Source: Mycolicibacterium sp. YH-1
Lineage (GTDB): Bacteria; Actinomycetota; Actinomycetes; Mycobacteriales; Mycobacteriaceae
NCBI RefSeq assembly: GCF_022557175.1
Contig: NZ_CP092915.1
Coordinates: 806,001-870,000 of the forward strand
DNA: 64,000 bases
Direction of reading: 5' to 3'
Under the pieces are notes generated by a model that was not told the origin of the DNA, made no database searches, and saw only the letters and a program-made list of their open reading frames with translations. Positions within the stretch are counted from its first letter, which is position 1. The number at the start of each line of letters is the position of its first letter. Below are positions 46,187 through 55,448 of the stretch, in pieces. The translations under genes were made by a program, and so were the position numbers.

Positions 46187-46845
46187 GTCAGCGCGCGAAG
46201 CGGCACACCGGAGAACTCTCGCGCCTCACGGTGCAGGTGCGACTCGTCGGCGTAGCCGGCGACTGCCGCAACTGTCGTCGTCGACTGCCCGGCGCGTAGC
46301 AGCGCCACAGCGCGCCGAAAGCGCAGAATCCGGCGCAGTGTCGCGGGGCCGTAGCCGTACACGGCGAGGCTTTGGCGCTGCAGAGTGCGTGCCGACCAGC
46401 CGAGTTCGCGGGCGACGTCGCGGACCGCGGCGCCCCCGGCCAGGCGTGAGGTGACGTGATGCACCGCGGGCAGTGCCCATGGCGAGGTCTGTGTCCTGGT
46501 GGGCCGTGACAACAGGTCTGCCACGACAACCTCGAGGCGCGCAGAGGTGACGGCGCACAGTGAATCCAGTGGAACTCGCTGATCTGTGAACTCGGAGGCA
46601 GGCACACCGAGCAGGCGGGGCAGCACGCCGGGGCGAAACCGCAAGCCCGCGAACGACTCCGCCTCTCGATGGCTGATGTGAGCGCGGGTGTCGGGGCCGG
46701 CGATCATGATTCGGCCACCCATGGTGATCAGATCCATGCAGCCGTCCGGGAGCACACGCGCCGCGTCACCTGGGCCGTCGAGGGTCCAGGTCGTCTCGAT
46801 CAGACCGCGCAGAGATGTGGGTGCGGGCCTCTCGCGATATCCCAC
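46126..46845 (-). CDS. AraC family transcriptional regulator
   Basis: 239 residues. The N-terminal half (RGLIETTWTLDGPG...VLPDGCMDLI) resembles the DUF6597 domain and the C-terminal half has the AraC helix-turn-helix pair (VRDVARELGWSARTLQRQSLAVYGYGPATLRRILRFRRAVALL). GTG at 46845 lies 10 bp after kshA2, so it may end the fadE26 operon. The target is unknown. Its coding region runs 61 bp into the VOC gene on the other strand. Confidence 0.83.
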   Translation of the reverse strand: MGYRERPAPTSLRGLIETTWTLDGPGDAARVLPDGCMDLITMGGRIMIAGPDTRAHISHREAESFAGLRFRPGVLPRLLGVPASEFTDQRVPLDSLCAVTSARLEVVVADLLSRPTRTQTSPWALPAVHHVTSRLAGGAAVRDVARELGWSARTLQRQSLAVYGYGPATLRRILRFRRAVALLRAGQSTTTVAAVAGYADESHLHREAREFSGVPLRALTYDSAANRSTEVPSGSSTVA

Positions 46846-46855
46846 ACCGCCCAGG

Positions 46856-47995
46856 CTACTGCCGGGCGGCGACCTGGTCGCGGGCGGCGAGATTGTCGGC
46901 CACCTCCTGATGCCACACGTCGTAGGCGTGCGTGGTGTCCACCTCCATCTCGAACCGGTCGGTCATGTCGGGGGTGACGTCCGCCAGGTCCACATAGAAC
47001 TGCTCGTACCAGCGGCGGTGCTGGTACACGGCGCCGTCCTCCTCGGTGAGCAGCGGATTGTCGATACGCGTCTTGTTCTTCCAGATTTCGACGTCCTCGA
47101 GGAAACCGTCGCCGAAGGAGCGGTTCATCGCGGCGGCGAGCTTGGCGGCCTTATCGGCGGGCAATCCCTCCATCTGCTGGACAGCCACACCCCACTGGAG
47201 CCGGAACGCGTTGTGGCTGACCGGATAGTGGCAGTTGATCAGCGCGACCTCGACGGTGAAGCCGGGGCCGAGGTCGTTGTGCAGCCAGTTGATCATGTAG
47301 GCCGGGCCGAAGTATGTCGCCTCGGAACGCAGATGTGTTCCTTCCCAGAGCTTTTCCGGATTGGCGGTGAAATCCGGACGGGGCTTGGACTCCATGAACT
47401 GGCTGGCGGTGTGGCCTTCGATGACGTTCTTGAAGAACGTCGGGTAGGCGTGGTGGATGTAGAAGAAGTGCGCCATGTCGACGTTGTTGTCGACGATCTC
47501 GCGGCAGTGGGCGCCCTCGATCAGTATCGAACTCCACTGCCAGGGCGACCATTGGCCCTCGTTGTAGCCCTCGATGGTGGGCGGGGTGAGTTCCGGGGCC
47601 GGCGTTGACCCCTCGGGATCGTGCCAGACCAGCAGCTGGCCGTTGACCTCGTCGGTGAGCCAGCTGCGGGTGCGGGCCAGACGCGGTGTTCGCTTGGCAT
47701 AGGGGACAAGCGTGCACTTACCGTCGCCACCCCACCGCCAGTCGTGGAACGGGCAGGCGATGGAGTCGCCCTTGACCGTGCCCTGCGACAGGTCGCCGCC
47801 CATGTGCCTGCAGTAGCCGTCCAGGACCTTGAGGTTGCCTGCCGAGTCGGTGAACACCACCAGTTTGGTGCCGAAGGCGGTGATGCCGTGCGGTTGACCG
47901 TCCCGGAATGACTCCGCCAGGCCAAGGCAGTGCCAGCCGCGGGCGAACCGGGTCATCGGTGCGCCGGTGTGGATTTCGCGAATATGATCCGTCAT
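46856..47995 (-). CDS. Second KshA-type Rieske oxygenase (KshA2)
   Basis: 379 residues and clearly similar to the KshA at 24040. The Rieske ligands are Cys62, His64, Cys81 and His84 (YCRHMGG, CPFHDW), and the iron site is DMAHFFYIH (His176, His181). It differs mainly in the central region (about residues 130-225), where substrate contacts lie. It sits 5 bp downstream of kstD, so ring dehydrogenation and 9-alpha-hydroxylation are co-expressed. Different steroid preference is expected by analogy with KshA isoforms in Rhodococcus. Confidence 0.9.
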   Translation of the reverse strand: MTDHIREIHTGAPMTRFARGWHCLGLAESFRDGQPHGITAFGTKLVVFTDSAGNLKVLDGYCRHMGGDLSQGTVKGDSIACPFHDWRWGGDGKCTLVPYAKRTPRLARTRSWLTDEVNGQLLVWHDPEGSTPAPELTPPTIEGYNEGQWSPWQWSSILIEGAHCREIVDNNVDMAHFFYIHHAYPTFFKNVIEGHTASQFMESKPRPDFTANPEKLWEGTHLRSEATYFGPAYMINWLHNDLGPGFTVEVALINCHYPVSHNAFRLQWGVAVQQMEGLPADKAAKLAAAMNRSFGDGFLEDVEIWKNKTRIDNPLLTEEDGAVYQHRRWYEQFYVDLADVTPDMTDRFEMEVDTTHAYDVWHQEVADNLAARDQVAARQ

Positions 47996-48000
47996 CGCCT

Positions 48001-49557
48001 CTACTCCTTGATCATGTCTCGCACCGCCAAGTACGAGAACACCATGCTGGTGCCGATCGGATTGCCACCGCCCGGGTAGGTGGTGCCGCTGGGGGCGGCC
48101 ATTGTGTTGCCGGCCGCGTACAGGCCGCCGATCACCCTGCCGCTGGTATCGAGCACTCGAGCCGCCGAGTCGGTCCTCAGGCCTCCCTTGGTGCCGAGGT
48201 CGGAGACGCCGAATGCGGCCGCATGGAACGGCGGACGCGCGATGGCGTACAGCGGCGGCGCCCCTCCCGAGAACGCCCGGTCGTAGGGTTCGTCGCCGCG
48301 GCCGAAATCCCCATCGACGCCCTGCGCCACGAAATCGTTGAACCGCGCGACGGTCTGGACCAGATTGTCCGGCGGCACACCGATCTTGGCGGCCAGATCC
48401 TCAAGGGTGTCGGCGGTGTGCCAGAGCCCGGCCGCGACATACTTCTCGGGCTCGACCATCGACACGTTGGTGGCCTTCACCGGGGGAACGCCGCCGTCGG
48501 TGTCGTCATAGACCATCCAGTACGGCACCGGCACAGTTCCTGCCGTGATCGCGGCGACGATCTCCCGGCCGAGCCGGTCATACGGTGCCGATTCGTTGAC
48601 GAATCTCTTGCCGTCGCGGTCGACGAAGATGCCGCCGGTGAACCACAGTGCGAACGCCGAGCGTCCGTCCGGGTGGGTCAGGCCCGGCGACCACCACGCC
48701 TGATCCATCAGGTCGGTGTCGGCGCCGACTTCGATTCCCGCCAGATGCGCCAGGCCCTGATTGCCCCACGGGCCCATGGTGTCCCGGGAGGAACCGGGAA
48801 CGCCGTAGCGCGCCCGCATCTCGTCATTGTTCTCGAAGCCACCCGCGGCCAGTAACACGCCGCGGCGCGCCCGGATGGCGGTGCGCTTGCCTGCGGTTTC
48901 CACGATGGCGCCCACCACCGCGCCGTCTTCGACGACCAGTTCGGTCAGCGCGGCATTCAATAGCGCCGAGGTGTGCGGGTATTGCCTTGTCGCGATGAGG
49001 AATCGGGCGATCAGGGCGCGGCCGCCCACGAAGTAGTCGTCGGGCTGCGGCGTGCCGAGGCGATCAGAGTCGAGCGGTCCGCGGATCAACTCACGCAGAT
49101 CCGGCGCCGCGGCCACCTTGAGCGCCTTGGCGGCGATATGCCGCATACCGTCGGCGCGCGCCTTGGGAGCCTTGCCGAAATAGTCCGGCCACGGCAGCAG
49201 TTGGAACTTCAGCAGATCGTCCTGTTCGAGGTACTCGATCAGCGGTGCGCCGCTGCGGACGTAGGTCTCCTGCAGTGCGCGCGGCGTCCGGTCGCCGACC
49301 ACCGCGGTGTAGTACTCCAACGCATCGTCGATGGTGTCGTCGGTGCCTGCGCGCTGCAGCACCGGATTGACGGGAAACCACATGCCGCCACCACCGGAGT
49401 AGGCGGTTGTGCCGCCGAATTTCTCGGTCGCCTCGACCAGAATGACGTCGAGTCCCTCCCTGGCAGCGGTGTAGGCGCCGGTGACCCCACCGGCACCAGA
49501 ACCGGCCACGATGACGTCGACCTCGGTATCCCAGTCAGACAAGGCTTTCCCTTCCAT
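48001..49557 (-). CDS. kstD: 3-ketosteroid delta-1-dehydrogenase (KstD-like FAD enzyme)
   Basis: 518 residues. The FAD dinucleotide fold is DVIVAGSGAGGVTGAYTAAREGLDVILVEA, followed by FGGTTAYSGGGMWFP. The C-terminal SGTTYPGGGNPIGTSMVFSYLAVRD corresponds to the catalytic Tyr-Pro-x-x-Gly region of KstD. Family members include 3-ketosteroid delta-1 and delta-4 dehydrogenases; the substrate cannot be fixed without alignment. ATG at 49557 overlaps the end of the upstream FadD gene by 23 bp. Confidence 0.87.
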   Translation of the reverse strand: MEGKALSDWDTEVDVIVAGSGAGGVTGAYTAAREGLDVILVEATEKFGGTTAYSGGGGMWFPVNPVLQRAGTDDTIDDALEYYTAVVGDRTPRALQETYVRSGAPLIEYLEQDDLLKFQLLPWPDYFGKAPKARADGMRHIAAKALKVAAAPDLRELIRGPLDSDRLGTPQPDDYFVGGRALIARFLIATRQYPHTSALLNAALTELVVEDGAVVGAIVETAGKRTAIRARRGVLLAAGGFENNDEMRARYGVPGSSRDTMGPWGNQGLAHLAGIEVGADTDLMDQAWWSPGLTHPDGRSAFALWFTGGIFVDRDGKRFVNESAPYDRLGREIVAAITAGTVPVPYWMVYDDTDGGVPPVKATNVSMVEPEKYVAAGLWHTADTLEDLAAKIGVPPDNLVQTVARFNDFVAQGVDGDFGRGDEPYDRAFSGGAPPLYAIARPPFHAAAFGVSDLGTKGGLRTDSAARVLDTSGRVIGGLYAAGNTMAAPSGTTYPGGGNPIGTSMVFSYLAVRDMIKE

Positions 49558-51184
49558 GTCGAATGAATTGATCGTCAAGTTCGCGCTTGTCCTCATCGGC
49601 CATCCGGTGGTATTCGGGTCGGTCCCGGCCGATCCAGCGGTAGACCGGTTCGTCGCAATGCCAGCGCTGCGCCTGGAGGTCGCGCTTGAGCACCTTGTTC
49701 GACCCGGTCACCGGCAGGTTCGCAGAGAGCCGGATGAGGCGTGGAATTCCCTTGCTGCCCAGGTCATTCTGCGCGGTCAGATAGCTCGCCAGGGCGCCGA
49801 TGTCGAAGCTGTCCGGATCGGCAACCTCGAGTGCCGCCATCACCTGGTCGCCCGAGCGGGGGTCGGGCACTCCGTACACACCTGCCGCGATCACCCTCGG
49901 ATGACGGCGCAGTACCCGCTCGATGACCAGGGCTGACGTGTTCTCGCCATCGACTCGAATCCAGTCGCCCCGGCGTCCTGCGAAGTACAGGAAGCCGGCC
50001 TCGTCGATGTAACCGAGGTCCCCGCTCCAGTACCAGCCGTTGCGCACCCGCTCGGCGTCGGCGCCGTCGTTCTTGTAGTAACCCTCGAAATTGCGTGATC
50101 CGCGCTTGTCGACGATCTCCCCGATCGCGGCGTCGGCATTGGTCACCCGACCGTGCGGATCGAGGATCGCCCGTGGGCAGTCGTGGAGCGTCTGGGGATT
50201 GACGATCGCCACGTCGTGGTGCGCGGGACGCCCGAGTGCACCCGCGGGCGCGTTGGGTACCACGGTGGCCACCGCGCCGCCCTCGCTGGACCCGTAGCCC
50301 TCGAAGAGCTGCGCGGCGAACCGTCGCCGGAACTCGGCCTGATCGTCAGGGGAGGCCTCGGTGCCGAAGCCACGGTTCAGCGTGTTGTCGGCGTCATCCG
50401 GTTCCTCGGGGGTGGCCAGCAGATAGCCCAGCGCCTTACCGACATAGGTGAAGAACGTCGCGCCGAAGAACCGGACGTCGGACAGGAATCCGGACGCCGA
50501 GAACGCCGGTGTGAGGCAGACCGTCGCGCCGTTGGCGAGCGCTGGCGCCCACAGCGCCATGATGGCGTTGCCGTGGAACAACGGCATGCAGCAGTAGTCG
50601 ACGTCCTCGCGCACGTGACCGAACTTGTCCGTCGCCGCGTACGCCACCGCCGCCAGGCGTCCCTGCGTGCAGCGGACCGCCTTGGACGCGCCGGTGGTAC
50701 CGGAGGTGAAGAGCAGCAGCATGAGTGAGTCGGGACGCGCGCTCGTCCCGATGGGTTCGGTACGGTGCGCGGCCACCGCTGCCAGGTACGCCGGATCGTC
50801 GATCACCAGGAACCGGTCGGCGTCGAGGCCGAGGTCGAGCTCGCGCAGCCGCGCCATGCCCGTGCTGTCGGTGACAATCAGTTGGCAGTCCGCGTGCCGG
50901 ATCTCGGCGGCCAGTTCGGTGCTGCCACGGGTGGGGTTGATGCCCACGATGGTGGCACCGGCCAGGGCTGCCCCGCCGAGCCAGAAGATGAAGTCAGGCA
51001 CGTTCTGCAACAGCACGCCGATGTGGAACGGCCCGTCGGCCCGAAGCGCCTCGGCCAGCGCACCGCGCGCGGCCGATTCGCGGACCACCTCGTCCCAGGA
51101 CCAGTCCTGCGCTCGGGTCCGCAGCCCGAGCCGCTCATCGCCGATCCGATCGAGCAGCATGGTGGCGATGTCGTTGCGGGCCAT
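49535..51184 (-). CDS. Acyl-CoA synthetase, FadD17 paralogue
   Basis: 549 residues. The P-loop is LLFTSGTTGASKAVR; GYGSSEGGAVATV and YYKNDGADAERVRNGWYWSGDLGY are also present, and the C-terminal Lys is in PVTGSNKVLKRDL. It is related to the next upstream FadD but only moderately, with similar layouts such as LLATPEEPDDADN versus VLATPPRDDDADN. It lies between fadD17 and kstD and is coupled to kstD by overlap. ATG 51184 and GTG 51187 are both possible. The substrate may be a steroid acid with a shorter or modified side chain. Confidence 0.87.
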   Translation of the reverse strand: MARNDIATMLLDRIGDERLGLRTRAQDWSWDEVVRESAARGALAEALRADGPFHIGVLLQNVPDFIFWLGGAALAGATIVGINPTRGSTELAAEIRHADCQLIVTDSTGMARLRELDLGLDADRFLVIDDPAYLAAVAAHRTEPIGTSARPDSLMLLLFTSGTTGASKAVRCTQGRLAAVAYAATDKFGHVREDVDYCCMPLFHGNAIMALWAPALANGATVCLTPAFSASGFLSDVRFFGATFFTYVGKALGYLLATPEEPDDADNTLNRGFGTEASPDDQAEFRRRFAAQLFEGYGSSEGGAVATVVPNAPAGALGRPAHHDVAIVNPQTLHDCPRAILDPHGRVTNADAAIGEIVDKRGSRNFEGYYKNDGADAERVRNGWYWSGDLGYIDEAGFLYFAGRRGDWIRVDGENTSALVIERVLRRHPRVIAAGVYGVPDPRSGDQVMAALEVADPDSFDIGALASYLTAQNDLGSKGIPRLIRLSANLPVTGSNKVLKRDLQAQRWHCDEPVYRWIGRDRPEYHRMADEDKRELDDQFIRHGRESLV

Positions 51185-51211
51185 CACACAATCATCGTCG
51201 ACGGCGAGGGG

Positions 51212-52747
51212 TCAGGGCGTGCGAATCGGGTACACCGCGTCGGTGCAGTCGGTGCCCTCCGCCGACAGCAGCCGCTTGATGACCTTGAACGTCTCGGTGC
51301 GGGGCAGGTTCGTGCCGATCCGCACGAACGACGGCCACTGCTTGGGGCCGAGATCGGGTTGTTCGCTGAGGAATCCGATGAACCCCTCGGGACTGAACTC
51401 GACACCGTCGCGCAGTACCAGCGCGGCCATCACCTGGTCGCCGACCGCCGGATCGGGGATGGCATAGACCGCCACCTCGATGGTGTCGGGGTGGCGCAGC
51501 AGAATCCGTTCGATCGGTGCGGTGCCGAGGTTCTCGCCATCGACGCGCATCCAGTCACCCAGACGTCCGGCGAAGTACGCGTACCCGTCCTCGTCCCGGT
51601 ACGCCAGATCGCCGGTGTGGTAGACGCCGCCGGCCATTCGCTGGGCCTCGGCGTCCTCGTCGCGGTAGTAGCCGCGGAACCAGCCACGCCCGGTCGGGTT
51701 GATCAACTCGCCCACCTTGCCCGGTGGACACGGCTCACCCGTCTCGACGTCGACTATGGCGACCTCGTCGGTCAGCGGGCCGAGCGAACCCGCGGGAGTG
51801 TCGGGTGTCCTGGCGATGGCGACGCCACCCTCGGTGGACCCGAAGCCGTCGACCACCGTGACGCCGAACCGCTCGCTGAACCGCACCAGGTCACGCGGTG
51901 CGCCCTCGTTGCCGTACAGGATCCGCAACGGGTTGTCGGCGTCGTCGTCGCGCGGCGGCGTCGCCAGGACATAGGACAGTGGCTTGCCGACGTAGTTCGC
52001 ATACGTCGCGCCGTGGCGCCGGATGTCCGGGATGAACTGTGATGCGGAGAACTTGCGCCGCAACGCGATCGACGCGCCAGCGGCCACGGCGACGGCCCAC
52101 CCGGCCAGCACCGCATTCGAGTGGAACAACGGCATCGACAGGTAGCAGACGTCGTCGGCCCCGAGCCCGAACCGTTGCGCGAGCATCACGCCGGGCACGG
52201 CCACCTTGTCGTGGGTGATGCGTACCGCCTTGGGCTCGCCGCTCGTCCCGGAGGTGAAGATCAGCATGAAGAGATCGCCGGGATCGGCATCGGCGAACGT
52301 GACGGGCGCACCGCGGTGTGCCTCGAGTTCGGCCGTCCAGTCCCTGGGTTCGACGCCCTCTGATTCGACGCATATGACCGCAACCCCGGGATCGCATGAT
52401 GCCCACGCTTCGACATCGTCGGTGAGGATCACCTGGCAGTCGGCGTGCGCGACGTCGCGGGCCAGTGCCGCACCGCGGCGGGTCGGGTTCAGGCCCACCA
52501 CGACCAGACCCTCCAGCGCCGCTGCGACCAGCACGCTGGAGAAGAACGGTGTATTGCCGAGCAGGACACCGACGTGCGGTGGCCTGTCAGGATCCAGCCT
52601 TGCCCTCAGCGCAGCGGCGAGCACGGCGGCCGACGCGATGTGGTCGCGCCAGCTGATGAAGTTCTCGCCGTCGTGGACGCCGCGGTCGGTGACGCCGGCA
52701 AGCGGCCGCACCAGGTCACCGACCGTCGGGTTGAGCGGGGTGCTCAC
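51212..52747 (-). CDS. fadD17: Acyl-CoA synthetase FadD17
   Basis: 511 residues, adenylate-forming. Motifs are MLIFTSGTSGEPKAVR, VVDGFGSTEGGVAIA and YYRDEDAEAQRMAGGVYHTGDLAYRDEDG. FadD17 activates C24/C26 steroid acids in M. tuberculosis. GTG at 52747 follows the fadE27 stop by 5 bp, as in the fadE26-fadE27-fadD17 order of Rv3504-Rv3506. Longer upstream frames overlap fadE27 and are not supported. Confidence 0.9.
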   Translation of the reverse strand: MSTPLNPTVGDLVRPLAGVTDRGVHDGENFISWRDHIASAAVLAAALRARLDPDRPPHVGVLLGNTPFFSSVLVAAALEGLVVVGLNPTRRGAALARDVAHADCQVILTDDVEAWASCDPGVAVICVESEGVEPRDWTAELEAHRGAPVTFADADPGDLFMLIFTSGTSGEPKAVRITHDKVAVPGVMLAQRFGLGADDVCYLSMPLFHSNAVLAGWAVAVAAGASIALRRKFSASQFIPDIRRHGATYANYVGKPLSYVLATPPRDDDADNPLRILYGNEGAPRDLVRFSERFGVTVVDGFGSTEGGVAIARTPDTPAGSLGPLTDEVAIVDVETGEPCPPGKVGELINPTGRGWFRGYYRDEDAEAQRMAGGVYHTGDLAYRDEDGYAYFAGRLGDWMRVDGENLGTAPIERILLRHPDTIEVAVYAIPDPAVGDQVMAALVLRDGVEFSPEGFIGFLSEQPDLGPKQWPSFVRIGTNLPRTETFKVIKRLLSAEGTDCTDAVYPIRTP

Positions 52748-52752
52748 CTGCT

Positions 52753-53850
52753 TCAGGCGGGCGTCTCGGCGAGATCGCGGCCGATGCGCAGCAGCGCACC
52801 GGTGGCCCCGCCGACCGCGAACTCGGTCTGCTTGGCCGCCAGGAAGTACCGGTGCACGGGGTGGTCGACGTCGATGCCGACGCCACCGTGAACGTGCACC
52901 GCGGTGTGGGCCACCCGGTGGCCAGCCTCGGCAGCCCAGAATGCCGCACTGCTGACCTCGAGGTCGGCCGGCAGATCCTCGGAGAGCCGCCATGCCGCCT
53001 GGGTCAGGGTCAGGCGCAGGCCCTTGATGTCGATGTACCCGTCGGCCAGGCGCGACGAGACGGCCTGGAAGCTGCCGATCGGCCGGTCGAACTGTTCACG
53101 CTCGCGGGCGTACAGCGCCGTGAGTTCCAGGGCGCGCTCGACGATCCCGAGCTGAAATGCGCTGCGGCCCAACGTGCCGTGGGTCGTCAGCCAGTCGAGC
53201 ACGTCCTGCCCGCCGACCACGCGGTCAGCGGAGACCTCGACACCCTGCAGGTCCAGGTGTGCCACGCTGCCGTGGCCCGTGGTGCTCAGTGATTCCACCG
53301 CCACCCCGGCATCGGCGGCCGCGACGAGAAACACCGTCACGCCCGACTCCGTCTCGGCGGGTACCAGGAACGCGTCGGCGACCGGACCATAGGCGACCAG
53401 CGCGCGCGTCCCCGTCAGACGGTGCCCGGCGCCATTGGCGGTTGCCTGAACCGGGCCCTGACCCATGTCGCCGTCGAGTGCGACGGTCAGAATCTTCTCG
53501 CCAGCGACCGCAGGGGTGGCCCAGTCGGCCTGCAGCGCAGGCGTTCCGAACTTGGCCAGGGCGCCCGCGCCGAGCACGACCGACTCCAGGTAGGGCACGG
53601 CGGCCATCTGCCGCCCGAGGGCGACCAGCACCGCGACTTCCTCGAGAACGCCGAACCCGCCGCCGCCCAACGCCTCCGGCGCGGTGGTCGACAGTGCGTC
53701 GGCGTCGATCAGCTTGGTCCACAGGTTGCGGTCGAAGCGCTGGTCGAGCCCGTCCAACTCGCGCTGGTGTTCCGGCGTGCACACCGATTCGGTGATCGTG
53801 CGCACCAGGCCACCCAGGTCGGCGGCTGCCTCAGTTGTGGTGAAGTCCAT
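52753..53850 (-). CDS. fadE27: Acyl-CoA dehydrogenase subunit FadE27 (ChsE5)
   Basis: 365 residues, ACAD fold with the YAREREQFDRPIGSFQAVSSRLAD segment. It lacks a clear catalytic Glu, as expected for the non-catalytic partner in the alpha2-beta2 ChsE4-ChsE5 dehydrogenase. That enzyme introduces a double bond into the C26/C24 steroid side-chain CoA. It follows fadE26 by 30 bp. Ala-rich stretches are common in this subunit. Confidence 0.9.
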   Translation of the reverse strand: MDFTTTEAAADLGGLVRTITESVCTPEHQRELDGLDQRFDRNLWTKLIDADALSTTAPEALGGGGFGVLEEVAVLVALGRQMAAVPYLESVVLGAGALAKFGTPALQADWATPAVAGEKILTVALDGDMGQGPVQATANGAGHRLTGTRALVAYGPVADAFLVPAETESGVTVFLVAAADAGVAVESLSTTGHGSVAHLDLQGVEVSADRVVGGQDVLDWLTTHGTLGRSAFQLGIVERALELTALYAREREQFDRPIGSFQAVSSRLADGYIDIKGLRLTLTQAAWRLSEDLPADLEVSSAAFWAAEAGHRVAHTAVHVHGGVGIDVDHPVHRYFLAAKQTEFAVGGATGALLRIGRDLAETPA

Positions 53851-53880
53851 GTTCTTTTCCTCGTGTCCTTGGATCGCCGG

Positions 53881-55059
53881 TTAGCGGTTGACCCGGGGCA
53901 GCCCGAGGGCCACCATGCCGATGATGTCGCGCTGGATCTCGTTTGTGCCGCCGCCGAACGTGAGGATCAGGCAGGAGCGGTGCATGCGCTCGACGCGACC
54001 GCGCAGTAGCGCGCCCGGGGTGTCGGTGCGCAGGGTTGCGGCCGTGCCAAGGACCTCCATCAGCAGGCGGTAGGCCTCGGTGGCCAGCTCGGTGCCGAAG
54101 ACCTTGGCCGCCGACGCATCGGCGGGTGACGGCGCGGCCTCGGTGGAGGCCAGTTCCCAGTTGATGAGCTTGAGTACCTCGGCCTTGGCGTGCACCCGGG
54201 CGAGGTTGAGCTGCACCCACTCCGAGTCGATCAGCCGCTTGCCGTGGGCGTCCCTGGTGTTCTGCGCCCATTCGCGAACTCCGTCGAGTGCGGAGAAGAT
54301 CGGCTGCGCCGAGACCAGTGCCACGCGTTCGTGGTTCAGCTGGTTGGTGACGAGCTTCCAGCCGGCGTTCTCCTCGCCCACCAGGCTGGACGTCGGAACC
54401 CGGACGTCCTGGTAGTAGGTGGCGCTGGTGTCGACGCCGGACATGGTGTGCACCGGTGTCCAGGAGAAGCCCTCGGCCGTCGTCGGCATGATCAGCATCG
54501 AGATGCCGCGGTGCTTCTTGGCCTCGGGGTTGGTGCGCACGGCCAGCCAGACGTAGTCGGCGTAGGCGATGAGGCTGGTCCACATCTTCTGGCCGTTGAT
54601 GACGTAGTCGTCGCCATCGCGTACCGCGGTGGTGCGCAGCGCGGCGAGGTCGGTGCCCGCGCCGGGCTCCGAGTAGCCGATCGCGAAGTGCAGGTCGCCG
54701 GACGCGATCTTGGGCAGGAAGAACTTCTTCTGCTCCTCGGTGCCGAACGCCATGATGGTCGGCGCGACGCTGTTGATCGTCAGGAACGGCACCGGCACAT
54801 TGGCGATGGAGGCCTCGTCGTTGAAGATCAGCCCGTCCATCGGCGGACGGGCCTGTCCGCCGAACTCCTTCGGCCAGCTCAGCGTCAGCCATCCGTCCTT
54901 GCCCATCTGCGCGACGGTCTCGCGGTAGACGTTGCCACGTCCCATCTCGCCGTCGCTGGAGCGGAGCGCGTCGGCGCGCTCGGGTGTCATCAGCTTGGTG
55001 AAGTACGCGCGCAACTCGCGTCGCAACTCTTCCTGCTCTGGGTTGTAGCCGATCCGCAT
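53881..55059 (-). CDS. fadE26: Acyl-CoA dehydrogenase subunit FadE26 (ChsE4)
   Basis: 392 residues. FAD/substrate motifs are AIGYSEPGAGTDLAALRT, LTFGGGTNEIQRDIIG and the Glu of LNHERVAL (Glu244), which aligns in place with the catalytic Glu of ChsE4. It pairs with FadE27 to start beta-oxidation of the cholesterol side chain. ATG at 55059 follows gaggaaa. It heads a minus-strand unit of seven genes (fadE26 to araC) with gaps of 30 bp or less or overlaps. A KstR-type operator is 64 bp upstream. Confidence 0.93.
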   Translation of the reverse strand: MRIGYNPEQEELRRELRAYFTKLMTPERADALRSSDGEMGRGNVYRETVAQMGKDGWLTLSWPKEFGGQARPPMDGLIFNDEASIANVPVPFLTINSVAPTIMAFGTEEQKKFFLPKIASGDLHFAIGYSEPGAGTDLAALRTTAVRDGDDYVINGQKMWTSLIAYADYVWLAVRTNPEAKKHRGISMLIMPTTAEGFSWTPVHTMSGVDTSATYYQDVRVPTSSLVGEENAGWKLVTNQLNHERVALVSAQPIFSALDGVREWAQNTRDAHGKRLIDSEWVQLNLARVHAKAEVLKLINWELASTEAAPSPADASAAKVFGTELATEAYRLLMEVLGTAATLRTDTPGALLRGRVERMHRSCLILTFGGGTNEIQRDIIGMVALGLPRVNR

Positions 55060-55123
55060 TGGGATTTCCTCACTCGTCGGGGACTTGTTCGACGGCCACC
55101 GGGGACCCTTCGATCACTCCGGT

Positions 55124-55137
55124 TGTAACACGTTCTA
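55124..55137. promoter_or_regulatory. KstR-type operator between fadE26 operon and fdxD-hsd4A
   Basis: TGTAACACGTTCTA matches TnnAACnnGTTnnA. It is 64 bp from fadE26 (minus) and 106 bp from the ferredoxin gene (plus), so it can serve both operons. No convincing -35/-10 pair was found around it on either strand. Confidence 0.83.
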
Positions 55138-55243
55138 GTCTTGGAATCCAGGCCGGTGATCTACCTGCCTTCGGTGCGGCGGAGTCGTATCCTTCCCGTT
55201 ATCGACTGCGGGCCGTCCGTCCAGTGTCTGCGAGGAGGTTGTC

Positions 55244-55435
55244 ATGCGAGTTGAAGTAGACCGTGATCGCTGCGAGGGCAATGCAGTGTGTGTGGGTATC
55301 GCCCCCGACCTGTTCGATCTGGACGACGAGGACTATGCCGTCGTCAAGATGGATACAGTGCCCCCAGAGCTCGTGGAAGCGGCCGAGCAGTCCATCGCCG
55401 AGTGTCCCCGAGCAGCCCTGAATCGCAGAGACTAG
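55244..55435 (+). CDS. fdxD: 3Fe-4S ferredoxin (FdxD-like)
   Basis: 63 residues. The ligand pattern is CEGNAVC near residues 10-16 and CPRAAL near residue 54; the Asn in the central position of the first motif replaces a Cys, giving a 3Fe-4S cluster. The segment IAPDLFDLDDEDYAVV is typical of P450-partner ferredoxins. ATG follows gaggagg. It corresponds to Rv3503c and may supply electrons to a sterol P450 or to the acyl-CoA dehydrogenases. Confidence 0.9.
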   Translation: MRVEVDRDRCEGNAVCVGIAPDLFDLDDEDYAVVKMDTVPPELVEAAEQSIAECPRAALNRRD

Positions 55436-55448
55436 AGGTATTCATAAA

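Noticed and set aside
51212..52993. Longer FadD17 starting at 52993
   Set aside because: The extra 80 residues overlap fadE27 in another frame and are Arg-rich; GTG 52747 fits the conserved start and the 5-bp gap.
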